Shown: positions 8,540 through 17,578 of the stretch, piece after piece | Layout of the letters: every line of letters begins with the position of its first letter | How positions within the stretch are numbered: position 1 is the stretch's first letter | Assembly: GCA_029242545.1 (NCBI GenBank) | Contig: JAQWTV010000047.1 | Coordinates: 1-49,730 of the forward strand | Direction of reading: 5' to 3' | Origin: Roseibacillus sp. | GTDB lineage: Bacteria > Verrucomicrobiota > Verrucomicrobiia > Verrucomicrobiales > Akkermansiaceae | DNA: 49,730 bases | Position numbers and translations under genes: made by a program | Notes under the pieces: model-generated | What the model was told of the DNA's origin: nothing | Databases searched by the model: none | Seen by the model: only the letters and a program-made list of their open reading frames with translations

Positions 8540-10288
8540 ATGGAGGTATTGGTACATCCAGCCCAGTTATCGACCTGGCAAAGGTTCTTGCAGGCTCGTC
8601 GTCTTCACCGCGAGACTACGCGTTCAAGGAATCTTGACTGGTATCGTGAGGCTCTCGACCTTGAGTGCCAATTACACCTTTTTCTTGAGGGCGAAGATAT
8701 CTCGGAGGCGCACATTTGCTTCGGGAAAGAGTCAAGGAAGACCTGGGATCGGGTAGCGGTGCCCTCCTTGCAGGCGGGAGAGCAGGAGGTGGTGGAGTAT
8801 CTGGTGGGGATTCGGAGCCAGTTTGAGGGCAAAATGAGATCGCTGGCAGTGATCCTTCATGTGGCTGACGAGTTTGCTATCTCCGAGCTCGCTGGTGCCA
8901 GTGAGCGACCCGGCGATCTTAGCGTCCTAAGTGGAAAACTAGTCCATGAACCCAAGACAGTACTCGAGGACCACAGTGATTCCGTCGAGGACCTCTCGTT
9001 CCGCCTTTTTCCCTACCCAGGTGCTAAGCCCGGGCAGCAGTTTGGGTCAGCGATAACCATTTCGAGAAGATGTCAGGCTTATCTGCGACAGATCAGAAAT
9101 GTTGGGCAGATTCTGAACTTTCCTATTCGCACCTCCGCGTTGAGTGCGCCCCTAGTCACCTTGGGTGCCCTGCCGCGACTAGCGGAGGAACTGCCATCTG
9201 AACCTTTCGCGATCTTTTTCTCCTACTCCTCTTTTTCCGTCATTGCGTTTTTTGCCGGAGGAAGAGAGCTCGTCATGCTCAGGTCAGTACGACATCACGA
9301 AGGAACTACTCCCTCCCATGTTGGCCGCATAGTGCAGACCATGGCGGCAGCACTCGAATTACCCGAGCCGACTGTATATACCCTCCCTCTATCCCGACCC
9401 GGGCGGGATTCAGTAGCGCCAGGTCTTCCTGGGACAGTTGTGGTCGACTGGCGGAAGAATTCATGGTTTGACTCTACGGTTCCTCTTGAGTTCCAAGGGC
9501 CGTCCAGCCTGATCTCCGGAAATGACGAAGAACTTTTCAAGGATACAGAGACCTTTCAAGGCATGATCGAATCCGGGTGGGCGACTCAGGATTTTCTTCC
9601 GGAATCAAGGGATGAAGTGGACTTGTTTCCGTCCCGTACGGAAATGAGAATCCTTAGGTTTGGTTCTGCCGCCCTGCGCCTTGGAGCGGCAGCTATTCTA
9701 CTCTTTGTTGGATGGACCGGGGTCCGCGGCATTAAGATTATTAACGACGAATCCTGGCATCAGACCGGCGAAGTTTCCCGGGAAGGAAACAAGATTCTTT
9801 CCTCAGAAATCCACCGTTATGAACAATGGAGTTCCTTGCTCGCTGACCGATCAAAGGCGTGGGTGTCGATGGAGCTGGTGAATCAGCTCTTTCCTGATCC
9901 GGAGAGTGTGATCCTGTCGGAGGCAAGCCACCAGGTGAGACCTGAATTGGTTCAGAACAAGGATCCGAAAGCAGGCGTGGTCAAGGATTGGACGATTAGT
10001 GGATTCTCTAATACCGATGCTCTGAACCACCTTACGGTAATCAGTACAACCAAGGGAATGGGTGAGGTGTTTGATAGTATTCACGAGCAAACAGGGAATG
10101 AATCTTTTCGTGCCGCCCTAGGGTCCCGAACGCTCCTGGTGAATCTGCTTACCTCCGAGAACAAGCGCTTCAAGCCGCTAGGGGCCAAGAAACCAGAAGA
10201 ACGGTTTGCCCATAATTTCCGATTGACGATCACCCAGCGTATTACCGCCGAGGACCCCATAGCCATTCCTATCACCGCGGCCCCATGA
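8540..10288 (+). CDS. PilM-PilN-like fused inner-membrane assembly protein
   Basis: This 582-residue protein has a cytoplasmic part of about 365 residues with weak PilM/GspL character (for example FAIFFSYSSFSVIAFFAGG near residues 224-242). One membrane segment spans about 374-395 (GSAALRLGAAAILLFVGW). A periplasmic part of about 185 residues resembles PilN. PilM and PilN are normally separate, while GspL carries both parts, so the gene combines them in GspL fashion. It starts at ATG 8540, the first start after an in-frame stop at 8513, and overlaps the next gene by 4 bases. It corresponds by position to the PilM-like Amuc_1101 of Akkermansia. The assignment rests on architecture and position more than on residue identity. 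Confidence 0.7.
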   Translation: MEVLVHPAQLSTWQRFLQARRLHRETTRSRNLDWYREALDLECQLHLFLEGEDISEAHICFGKESRKTWDRVAVPSLQAGEQEVVEYLVGIRSQFEGKMRSLAVILHVADEFAISELAGASERPGDLSVLSGKLVHEPKTVLEDHSDSVEDLSFRLFPYPGAKPGQQFGSAITISRRCQAYLRQIRNVGQILNFPIRTSALSAPLVTLGALPRLAEELPSEPFAIFFSYSSFSVIAFFAGGRELVMLRSVRHHEGTTPSHVGRIVQTMAAALELPEPTVYTLPLSRPGRDSVAPGLPGTVVVDWRKNSWFDSTVPLEFQGPSSLISGNDEELFKDTETFQGMIESGWATQDFLPESRDEVDLFPSRTEMRILRFGSAALRLGAAAILLFVGWTGVRGIKIINDESWHQTGEVSREGNKILSSEIHRYEQWSSLLADRSKAWVSMELVNQLFPDPESVILSEASHQVRPELVQNKDPKAGVVKDWTISGFSNTDALNHLTVISTTKGMGEVFDSIHEQTGNESFRAALGSRTLLVNLLTSENKRFKPLGAKKPEERFAHNFRLTITQRITAEDPIAIPITAAP

Positions 10289-10821
10289 ATCCTCATTACA
10301 AAGATCCTGTTATTGTTTTCGGACTGGTAGTGCCGGTGCTTCTGGTAGTCGCTACTTTAGGGCTGGGAGTACATTTCCGCGGGAAACTGGAAACTACCTA
10401 TGAGTCCAGAAGGAAACATTATCAGACCTTCAAGACTGTAGAAAAGGAGCGGCGAGTGCTTGAACGTAAGGTGCAGTCGCAGGCGCCCCACATGCATCGC
10501 TGGATGTCCCTGTTCGAGCAACCAGCAGCTACCTCCGTTAATACATTCTTCCGTGACTTTCAGAAAGACTACGATGCGACCCATTTCCAGCAGACCTCCT
10601 TTCGGCCGACTAGCGTAGCGGGTGGGATTGGAGGTGCGAGCCAGCAGCCATCAATCCAACTTCACTTCGCGTTCCGAGGTACCTACCGAGCTCTTCAAAC
10701 GGCTTTTCTGGAGCTTGAGACAAAAATGCCTCAGCTCCAGTTGGACAGTATCAAGCTCTCCAGAGCGGCGAACCAGAATGTTCTCAACGCATCCGTTGTT
10801 TACACCACGTGGCAAAAATAA
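10285..10821 (+). CDS. PilO/GspM-like inner-membrane assembly protein
   Basis: This 178-residue protein has a short cytoplasmic start, one membrane helix at about residues 9-29 (VIVFGLVVPVLLVVATLGLG), a charged helical stretch at 30-70 that could be a coiled coil, and a compact periplasmic domain. This is the layout of PilO and GspM, which pair with PilN/GspL. The start ATG overlaps the stop of the PilM-PilN fusion gene, and its stop overlaps the next start by one base, so translation is probably coupled. It occupies the place of Amuc_1100 in the Akkermansia locus, though it is much shorter than that 317-residue protein. Homology to Amuc_1100 is inferred from position only. Confidence 0.68.
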   Translation: MNPHYKDPVIVFGLVVPVLLVVATLGLGVHFRGKLETTYESRRKHYQTFKTVEKERRVLERKVQSQAPHMHRWMSLFEQPAATSVNTFFRDFQKDYDATHFQQTSFRPTSVAGGIGGASQQPSIQLHFAFRGTYRALQTAFLELETKMPQLQLDSIKLSRAANQNVLNASVVYTTWQK

Positions 10822-11408
10822 TGAAGGCGATGCTCCTTACACTTCTTCTTTCTTCTGTGGCGGTGGTAGCCAGCGAGCCTGCTCCTGTTTCTGCCCCGCA
10901 TCGTGAGGGCCCGGCGCCCGCAAGGTTTCTCTCCGATGCCGTCGATGAGCGCATTGCAGAGATGAAAAGACGGCTTGCCATCGCCGGGCGGGAGCGAGGC
11001 CCTTTTGGTTTGTATCAAAACCCCGGGAAGACTCCGGTGGTAAGTCGTTCATCGAAGGAAATCCCCAAGACATCATTTCGGGATTTCATCAAAGATATCC
11101 GGATTTCGCTTATAAACTCCCGGGAAAGGGAGTTTCTTGTTGGGGCTCGCCTATTTCGCCTTGGTCAGGTGTTTCCTGTCGTCCGAGGGGGAGAGCAAAT
11201 ATCCGTCAGGGTCGAAGCAGTTGGCCCTTCAAGGGTGACATTTAGAAACTTGCAAAGCGGTGAACTGGCGATCCTTCGTCTCGATGCTCTCCCTGAGGGA
11301 GTCACCGCGGCAGGAAAGCCTCTGCGATTGCAGGGAATCACGCTTCGAAAGAAGAGTGAGGCCGAGCCTCTGCGTATTGAATCCCATTCTCCTCCTCCGT
11401 TGCCGTAG
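10821..11408 (+). CDS. Secreted PilP/GspC-like protein
   Basis: This 195-residue protein starts at ATG 10821, whose A is the last base of the preceding stop codon; a GTG at 10809 is also in frame. A signal peptide is clear (MKAMLLTLLLSSVAVVASEP). The last 70 residues, with RVEAVGPSRVTFRNLQSGEL, look like the small beta domain by which PilP or GspC binds the secretin. The gene lies directly before the secretin gene, as pilP does before pilQ. By position it matches Amuc_1099. The family call is an inference from this context and the beta-rich tail. Confidence 0.6.
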   Translation: MKAMLLTLLLSSVAVVASEPAPVSAPHREGPAPARFLSDAVDERIAEMKRRLAIAGRERGPFGLYQNPGKTPVVSRSSKEIPKTSFRDFIKDIRISLINSREREFLVGARLFRLGQVFPVVRGGEQISVRVEAVGPSRVTFRNLQSGELAILRLDALPEGVTAAGKPLRLQGITLRKKSEAEPLRIESHSPPPLP

Positions 11409-11436
11409 GGAACCCAAGATCTATCAAGAATACTCC

Positions 11437-13296
11437 ATGAAAAATTACGATTCTCTATTTTGCCTTCTGTTGTTCAGCGTGGCCGTTGCTTTTGGGCAAC
11501 AGGTTCCGGAACAAGTATTCCCGGATGAGCCAATTGAGCCTCTTCCGGTCGTTGGGCCACCTACATTTGATCCTACTGCTCCAGGTATAGCGCACCCTCC
11601 CGTGGAGCCCGTGGAGCCCGTGGAGCCAGTTTCTGAGGTGGTGCCGATCGCAGCTCCTGCCTCTCCAGCTCCTGTGTCTCCTGTTAATAAGGACCTTACG
11701 GAGCTTCCTCCTCCCCCTCCGCCTGAAGAAAATATCGAGGAGATCGGTGTTCCCGGAGACACCGTCGGGCAGATCGATGAAAGTAATGGGGAATACCTCA
11801 TCCGCGATGCTGCGATCAACGATATCTTCCAGATGTTAGCCAAGCGTGCCAATAAACAATATTTTCATAATGTCAGTATATCTGGACCGGATTTCAACGT
11901 TAGTGGTCACCTCAACAGTGGGAATCCACTTGAGCAGATGGAGGAGCTGGCTTTCCAATATGGTCTGACGCTCTACACGAAAGGTAACACAGTTTATGCC
12001 TTGAACAGCGAGCAGCTCAACCGGCTGCCGGCGGAGGAGTGGCACTACCAGCTCCGCTACCTACGCCCGACTGATATCGAGCAGATCAAGGGGCTGATTC
12101 AGCCGATGCTTTCACCTACCGGCATCGCCAACTATGAACCCAAGACCAATACGATCATCATTGTGGACGCTGCCCATCAGGTGGAGCGTGCGAGGAACCT
12201 TCTCACTTCGGTAGATAAGGCAAAGGGGCAGGTTGTCATCGAGGTTAAAATTCTCAGTGTCAATAGCAGCGCGGGTGAGAAAAAGGGTGTGAACTGGTCG
12301 TCTAGTCTTGGGGCTAATGGGATTCCGCTTGAGACGATCGCGAGCCTGAATTCGTTGTTCGGGATCGACAATGAACTATCCGCGACGGGCACTCTGGGAT
12401 CAGGGTCTGTTCTCCGAGGCTCTGATTCACCGAGTAATAATACAATTGTGCTCTCTCCGATTCAGATGGGTGGAGTTCTTCGTGCGCTGCAGAGGGGTGG
12501 GCTCGTTACCCAGACATCTAATCCTACGCTTATCACTGAGGATAATGAGAAAGCGACGATTTCACTCATCGACCGTGTTCCCATTATTACGACCACGATC
12601 AGTGAGACCGAAGTCAGCAACCAGGTGACCGAAGAGGTCAGGTACTCAATCGACGCAAAGGATCCTACTGGAGATCCCTCTACGACAAGAGAAATTGGAG
12701 TGACGGTTGCGGTTACTCCAACGCTCCTCCCTGATGGAACGATCCGGATGCAGATGCGCCCCCGCTCTGCTCAGGTTGTCGATGAAATTATCGGCCAGAG
12801 CGGCAACAAATATCCCCGGGTTTCGGAATCAATGATCGAGAGTATCGCCCGTATTCCTGATGGGCATTCTCTGGTGGTGGGAGGTTTTTATGGACAAGTC
12901 AAAATCAAGGATAGAAACAAGGTTCCTATCCTTGGGGATATTCCAGGGCTCAATTTTTTCTTCAAGAGTAAGGAGGCTGCGAAGGAAACCTCCAGTCTTG
13001 TCTTTGTGGTGACACCGACTTCCTACAACCCTGGGAGCACTGTGGAGAATGGTATCACTAGCAGAGCGATTCGAGATAATGTGAGCCTCAAAGTCGATCA
13101 TGACTGGATCGAGCCGGACCTTCCGGGCCCGGCCCATGAGCCCAACTGGCAGAGGGCGCTTGAGGATCTCCGCCCCGAGCAGAGGGATCACCGCCCCACG
13201 GCTGATGAGCTCAAGGCAGACCTTGGTGGAGCCTTTGAGAAAAAGACTAAGAGTGGGCTTCACCATCAACGTTTGAAATTTCTCCGCAAGCGCTAG
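11437..13296 (+). CDS. Secretin, PilQ/GspD-like outer-membrane channel
   Basis: This 619-residue protein forms the outer-membrane pore for pilus or substrate exit. A signal peptide (residues 1-22) is followed by a Pro/Glu-rich linker of about 90 residues, which includes three perfect 9-bp repeats encoding VEP (11602-11628). N-domains follow from about 110 to 280 (YHYQLRYLRPTDIEQIKGLI is typical of N1). The secretin domain has NPTLITEDNEKATISLIDRV-type sequence and VPILGDIPGLNFFF at residue 496 onward. I chose ATG 11437 for its signal peptide; the frame is open from 11260 inside the previous gene. By position it matches Amuc_1098. The Pro-rich linker may span the periplasm or bind peptidoglycan. 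Confidence 0.93.
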   Translation: MKNYDSLFCLLLFSVAVAFGQQVPEQVFPDEPIEPLPVVGPPTFDPTAPGIAHPPVEPVEPVEPVSEVVPIAAPASPAPVSPVNKDLTELPPPPPPEENIEEIGVPGDTVGQIDESNGEYLIRDAAINDIFQMLAKRANKQYFHNVSISGPDFNVSGHLNSGNPLEQMEELAFQYGLTLYTKGNTVYALNSEQLNRLPAEEWHYQLRYLRPTDIEQIKGLIQPMLSPTGIANYEPKTNTIIIVDAAHQVERARNLLTSVDKAKGQVVIEVKILSVNSSAGEKKGVNWSSSLGANGIPLETIASLNSLFGIDNELSATGTLGSGSVLRGSDSPSNNTIVLSPIQMGGVLRALQRGGLVTQTSNPTLITEDNEKATISLIDRVPIITTTISETEVSNQVTEEVRYSIDAKDPTGDPSTTREIGVTVAVTPTLLPDGTIRMQMRPRSAQVVDEIIGQSGNKYPRVSESMIESIARIPDGHSLVVGGFYGQVKIKDRNKVPILGDIPGLNFFFKSKEAAKETSSLVFVVTPTSYNPGSTVENGITSRAIRDNVSLKVDHDWIEPDLPGPAHEPNWQRALEDLRPEQRDHRPTADELKADLGGAFEKKTKSGLHHQRLKFLRKR

Positions 13297-13301
13297 AACA
13301 T

Positions 13302-13883
13302 ATGCAGGCACAAGCTGAAAACCAAGCTGGAGTGCACAGCATGCCCCCGGGCTCAGCTGTTTCACTGGCAACCGACCCGGCATGCCTCAGTCAGACCTGC
13401 AGGCTTCTCGAGGACCATGGTCTGGCAACCCCAGCAGAGCTGAAAGAGCTGCAGCATCATGGGCATGGTCCATTGCGGGGCCCAAGGCCATGGGATGCTC
13501 TTGAGTTCCTTGCGGCCCTGAGAATTCGTGAGCCGGAGGCCCGACCACTGGAAGTTGAACGACTCGGCAGATCTCTTTCTCAGTCACTGGGGCAGCCCTT
13601 GGCGCTTATTCCCTTTGCGAGCAAAATGCCTACGCCATCGGTGTTCTACGACGTGAACGAGAGTCTGCTCCTAGAATGTCGCAAGTTGATGACCCCCGTG
13701 CTCTATGCGGAAGAGTTGGAGGTAATCGGGATTGGATCAATTAACCCGGCGGCCCTGCGGATTTCTGCCCAAACCATCATGCAATGCATCGCAGATAAGA
13801 CAGGAACCACCCCAATGGTCTCAAGTGTTCTCCTCCATCATGAGGGGTGGATTTCACTCTGCCAGCAGCAGTTCGGAATATGA
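13302..13883 (+). CDS. Unknown protein coupled to the PilB-like ATPase
   Basis: I do not recognise this 193-residue protein. It has no signal peptide and no membrane helix, so it should be cytoplasmic. The first 75 residues are rich in His, Gly and Pro; the rest is mixed alpha/beta. It begins 5 bases after the secretin stop, and its TGA overlaps the start of the PilB/GspE gene in an ATGA junction, so the two are probably made in fixed ratio. The C-terminal half could be a split-off N-terminal domain of a GspE/PilB ATPase, but no motif proves this. Confidence 0.75.
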   Translation: MQAQAENQAGVHSMPPGSAVSLATDPACLSQTCRLLEDHGLATPAELKELQHHGHGPLRGPRPWDALEFLAALRIREPEARPLEVERLGRSLSQSLGQPLALIPFASKMPTPSVFYDVNESLLLECRKLMTPVLYAEELEVIGIGSINPAALRISAQTIMQCIADKTGTTPMVSSVLLHHEGWISLCQQQFGI

Positions 13884-15574
13884 TCGAGTTTGATGGCATC
13901 CAATTTAATGATTTTATCAGTGGCCGGATCATGGCCGCCCTGATCGAGCACGATGCGTCCCTGACCGAACTTGGGCATGACCAAGTTCCCAACCGGGTTT
14001 CCCGGCCGCTCTTCATGTCGGCTATAGCCCAGGTCAATAGCCTGCCATTCCTTCCTAAGGTAGCCGAGTTTTGTGATGCGTCCCTTCTCGACGAATGCGA
14101 CCCTGCGCTCCTAACCCGGGGAGGGTTCACTCCTCTCTGTATTCATGCAGATCGACTTCTGGTAGCAGTCTCGAATCCTTGGAGCTCCATACCGGATGAA
14201 TATCTCTCTCCACGTTTTCCCTCACTGCAGATCGAAAAGGTTGTAACGCTGAGCAATGAAATAAGCCGTGCGATTGAACGTGTCACCACGACCCAGGGCC
14301 CGAATCGTTCTCAACTGGAGTCGATCGATGTTGAGGATATCGATGAAGGCCTGCAGGACTTTGATGTCACGGTCGAGTATGATGAGCCGATTGCACAGCT
14401 TGCGGCTACAATTCTTGCTGCGGCCACGAAGCTGAGGGCTTCAGACGTTCACTTTAAAGTGGAGAAGGAGGCTTTCTACTACTGCTACCGCATCGACGGG
14501 GATCTGGGAGATAAAGTCGAAATGCCGATGAAGCTCAAGGATCGGATCGATGCGTTTTTCCTGAATTTGATGAAGTTGCCGGCAGAAACGCGCAACACTA
14601 CACCTGGAATATCAGGGCGCTTTACGATAGCGTACTATCATCGGCCAATCGATATCCGGTATGAACGCCACCGGACTTACAGGGGATACCATGTCACGAT
14701 GAGGCTCCTCGATAAGAGCCACATTAATGTGAAGCTGGGCAAGGGCTCTCTGGCCTTTGACGATGAGACTCTCTTTGAGCTCAACCGGGTGATGGAAATC
14801 CCGGCGGGAATCATCGTGATGAGCGGTCCGACTGGATCGGGTAAGTCCACGACATTGAATGCGATGTTACGGGAGCTTAATCGGCCAGAGGTGAATATCC
14901 TGACACTGGAGAATCCGGTGGAAGATGAAATACCGGGGGTAACCCACTGCGACTTGAAAAGTTCATCAGAATTCAAACCGATGATTACAAGTTTTATGCG
15001 TAGTGACCCGGATATTATTCTGATGGGCGAGGTTCGCGACACAGAATCAGCCGAGCTGGCCATTGAGGCTGCGGTAACCGGGCACAAGGTTTTGACGACA
15101 ATCCACACGCCTCGAGCCTCCCAGATTATTGAGCGTTTTGAGCAGCTGAAGATCGAACGTTGGAAAATTGCCCAGACCCTCAAGGCGGCATGCGCCCAGC
15201 GCCTGATCAAGGTTCTTTGCCCGGAGTGCAAGATTCCCATCGCGGGCATCGGTGAGAATGAGCGGCGACTGTTCAATCTCGGAGAGGAGTGGACTGAGCG
15301 ATCTCTGTTTGTTGGCAGATCGGGAGGGTGTTCCGAGTGCCGGGAAACCGGCTACAGCGGGCGGACTGCAATTGTCGAAATTATCCCGATAACGCCAAAG
15401 GTTTCCGACCAGCTTTCGAAGGGAGAGATCAGCCCATACGATCTTGAGATGATGGTTTTTAAAGGTGGAGCCCTTCCCAATCTCCGGCGGAGCGGGCTTC
15501 GTCTTTTGGCTGATGGACAGACTGACCTGAGGGCGGTCAGCAAAACAATCGATATGACCTACTCTGATGAATAA
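13880..15574 (+). CDS. PilB/GspE-like assembly ATPase
   Basis: This 564-residue motor powers pilin polymerisation at the inner membrane. A divergent N-terminal domain covers about residues 1-165. The core has SDVHFKV near 195, Walker A GPTGSGKST at 316-324, LTLENPVEDEIPG as Asp box, IILMGEVRDTESAE as Walker B region and VLTTIHTPRA as His box. The zinc module has CPEC (447-450) and CSEC (484-487), as in PilB and GspE. ATG 13880 overlaps the preceding stop and gives a better start than the in-frame ATG at 13847. It overlaps the PilC gene by 8 bases. Confidence 0.93.
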   Translation: MIEFDGIQFNDFISGRIMAALIEHDASLTELGHDQVPNRVSRPLFMSAIAQVNSLPFLPKVAEFCDASLLDECDPALLTRGGFTPLCIHADRLLVAVSNPWSSIPDEYLSPRFPSLQIEKVVTLSNEISRAIERVTTTQGPNRSQLESIDVEDIDEGLQDFDVTVEYDEPIAQLAATILAAATKLRASDVHFKVEKEAFYYCYRIDGDLGDKVEMPMKLKDRIDAFFLNLMKLPAETRNTTPGISGRFTIAYYHRPIDIRYERHRTYRGYHVTMRLLDKSHINVKLGKGSLAFDDETLFELNRVMEIPAGIIVMSGPTGSGKSTTLNAMLRELNRPEVNILTLENPVEDEIPGVTHCDLKSSSEFKPMITSFMRSDPDIILMGEVRDTESAELAIEAAVTGHKVLTTIHTPRASQIIERFEQLKIERWKIAQTLKAACAQRLIKVLCPECKIPIAGIGENERRLFNLGEEWTERSLFVGRSGGCSECRETGYSGRTAIVEIIPITPKVSDQLSKGEISPYDLEMMVFKGGALPNLRRSGLRLLADGQTDLRAVSKTIDMTYSDE

Positions 15575-16700
15575 CGGAACTGTTACAACAAATGCAGGGT
15601 CCTTTGCTCCTGCGACATCCCATCCCGCTGTCCGGGCTAAGAAGGAGAGCAAGATTCAAAGATTCAAGAAGAAGGATCTGATCCACCTTTTTAGAGGGCT
15701 GTCGTCGATGTTGAAGGCTCAGATAAACACTTCGGATGCGCTTAAGTATTATGGACATGGGCTGCCCAACAAGGTGATGGCTGCTACCCTCGAGCAGATC
15801 CGTCTTGATACGGAATCAGGGATGTCGATTCACGAGGCATTCCGCAAGACGAACCGATTTGACGATATGACGATCGGATTGATCCAGGCAGGGGGAGACT
15901 CCGGTCAATTGAACCGGGCATTCCGGGAGTTAGCTGATCGTTTGAAAGCGGAGCTCTACTTCAAGAAGCAGGTTCGTAAGGCAGTTCTTCTTCCAGGAAT
16001 CGTGATCTCAGTTCTGATCGGGGCCTTTATTGTCTCACAGGTCAAGATTGTCCCTCAGGTTGAAGGGATGCTGGAGCAGGTTCGCCAAGCGCCGGATGGC
16101 CTGACGGCAATCGCCTTCAAGGTTAGCCACGCAACCCGTATCCTCTGGCCCTTTGCCGTGCTCAGCGCCCTGGTGGTGGGGGTTCTGATCTGGCGCTCTG
16201 AGGGCGCCCGCAATGTGATTACCTCGATAGCGATGTCCAAGTGGCGATTGCTAAGTCAGCTAATTATGAGCCTCAGGCAGATGACATTTCTTTCCACCAT
16301 GGAGCTTCTTTATTCTAACGGGATTAATCTATCCAAGTCGATGCGAGTAGCAGCAAATTCAGTGAAATCCACCCCGCTCTTCCCCGAGATCCGCAATGCA
16401 GCTGAACAGTATGAGCATTCCGGGGTGCCCCTATCTCTTGCTTTCAGCAAATTCACCTCAGTCGATGAGCAGGTGGTTCACATGATGTCGATTGGAGAGA
16501 GGTCCGCCTCGATTGATAATCAACTGAAGATGCTGGCGGACATGTATGAGGAGGAGTCCGAAAACTATATGAACGATTTCACTCAGGTCTTGAATTTTGT
16601 GGTGCTCCTAATGGCAGTCTCATTGATCGCGGCGGTATTCATCGGGACCTTTCTTCCGATTTTCCTCATGGGTCCGAAGATGATGCAGAGCGGTATTTAA
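15567..16700 (+). CDS. PilC/GspF-like inner-membrane platform protein
   Basis: This 377-residue protein is the polytopic platform on which the ATPase acts. It has the repeated T2SF domain, with LIHLFRGLSSMLKAQINTSDAL near residue 32 and a second copy from about 230 (LRQMTFLSTMELLYSNGINL). Membrane helices lie at about 132-150 (AVLLPGIVISVLIGAFIVSQ), 185-205 and 345-370. Length is close to the 350-400 of the family. The start overlaps the ATPase gene by 8 bases, which supports translational coupling. The second repeat is followed by VDEQVVHMMSIGERSASIDNQL, matching the conserved GE-SG-type motif with a Ser-Ala change. Confidence 0.9.
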   Translation: MNNGTVTTNAGSFAPATSHPAVRAKKESKIQRFKKKDLIHLFRGLSSMLKAQINTSDALKYYGHGLPNKVMAATLEQIRLDTESGMSIHEAFRKTNRFDDMTIGLIQAGGDSGQLNRAFRELADRLKAELYFKKQVRKAVLLPGIVISVLIGAFIVSQVKIVPQVEGMLEQVRQAPDGLTAIAFKVSHATRILWPFAVLSALVVGVLIWRSEGARNVITSIAMSKWRLLSQLIMSLRQMTFLSTMELLYSNGINLSKSMRVAANSVKSTPLFPEIRNAAEQYEHSGVPLSLAFSKFTSVDEQVVHMMSIGERSASIDNQLKMLADMYEEESENYMNDFTQVLNFVVLLMAVSLIAAVFIGTFLPIFLMGPKMMQSGI

Positions 16701-16712
16701 AATCATAAATTC

Positions 16713-17132
16713 ATGCAACTGACCCCAATTGACCGCTGGCTTCGCGAACGATTCATCTATCAGACCCATGTCTATACGATGAGGCTTCCGGAATCGGGAC
16801 TCTCTGGACAGGTAACGATTGAAGAGCTTGAGGAGTCCCCGAGCCGGCGTTACCGCTATCGGCTGGTCGTGAATGCCAAAAGGGATCTTGAGTCCCTTCT
16901 GACTGCTCTTCGGTCTGGCAATCAGATGTTTGCAACGCGGATTGTTGAAGCAGATCCGTGGTATCGTCCAATCATAGCGCCGAAGGGGAAGAGTTTTTTC
17001 TTCAGGACCTTTTGGTGGACTGTAACCGCTGGTTTTATCGCACTCGCACTGAGTCTGACCTACCGGATCAACTCTGACGAGGAGCTTAAGGCAGAGATAG
17101 TGCAATCTCTGACCACCCTTCTCGGGAAATAG
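16713..17132 (+). CDS. Unknown protein with one C-terminal membrane helix
   Basis: I do not recognise this 139-residue protein. It has no signal peptide. The first 90 residues are charged and probably cytoplasmic, and one membrane helix lies at about 92-116 (FFFRTFWWTVTAGFIALALSLTY). It starts 12 bases after the platform gene and is followed by the second pilin gene, so it is part of the pilus operon. A small accessory protein of the inner-membrane complex is the simplest guess. Confidence 0.78.
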   Translation: MQLTPIDRWLRERFIYQTHVYTMRLPESGLSGQVTIEELEESPSRRYRYRLVVNAKRDLESLLTALRSGNQMFATRIVEADPWYRPIIAPKGKSFFFRTFWWTVTAGFIALALSLTYRINSDEELKAEIVQSLTTLLGK

Positions 17133-17167
17133 TTCCGGGCAATACAGAACGTAAAGAAAAATATACC

Positions 17168-17578
17168 ATGAGAAAAAATGTGCGCGACGGATTGTCACCA
17201 CGAGGGGTTACCCTCGTGGAGCTGACCGTCGTAATTTTTGTCATCCTCAGTATCATGGGGGCAACGATGTACTTTGCGGGAAATATTGGGGAATGGAACA
17301 AGGGGAAAAGGGCTTCGGCAGCTCTAAGGGAGGTCTTTGTGGCACAGCGATCGTATCTGGCTGATAATCCGAGGCAGCAGGTGGCTCTAATCTCCGGGAG
17401 GGATTTAATCCAATACCTCCCGAGTGGAGGTTCCGTTCTCCCCGGGGTGGAAGATCTCAACGGAAACAGCCTTTCATTTGATGTTACCAAGTCGCCTCCT
17501 GTTCTAACAGAATCAAGCGGATTGGTTTATGACCCTTCGGGCTCCTCGACAGATTCCCTCTGGGATGTAGGCGAATGA
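17168..17578 (+). CDS. Second type IV pilin-like protein
   Basis: This 136-residue prepilin has leader MRKNVRDGLSPRG and mature VTLVELTVVIFVILSIMG, with Glu at +5. The leader is 13 residues, the same as in the pilin at 8002, and the following LTVVI core is also identical, so the two are probably paralogs. The globular part contains no Cys. The start is the first ATG of the frame. Its stop overlaps the next start (ATGA). It may be a minor pilin or an alternative major subunit. Confidence 0.82.
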   Translation: MRKNVRDGLSPRGVTLVELTVVIFVILSIMGATMYFAGNIGEWNKGKRASAALREVFVAQRSYLADNPRQQVALISGRDLIQYLPSGGSVLPGVEDLNGNSLSFDVTKSPPVLTESSGLVYDPSGSSTDSLWDVGE

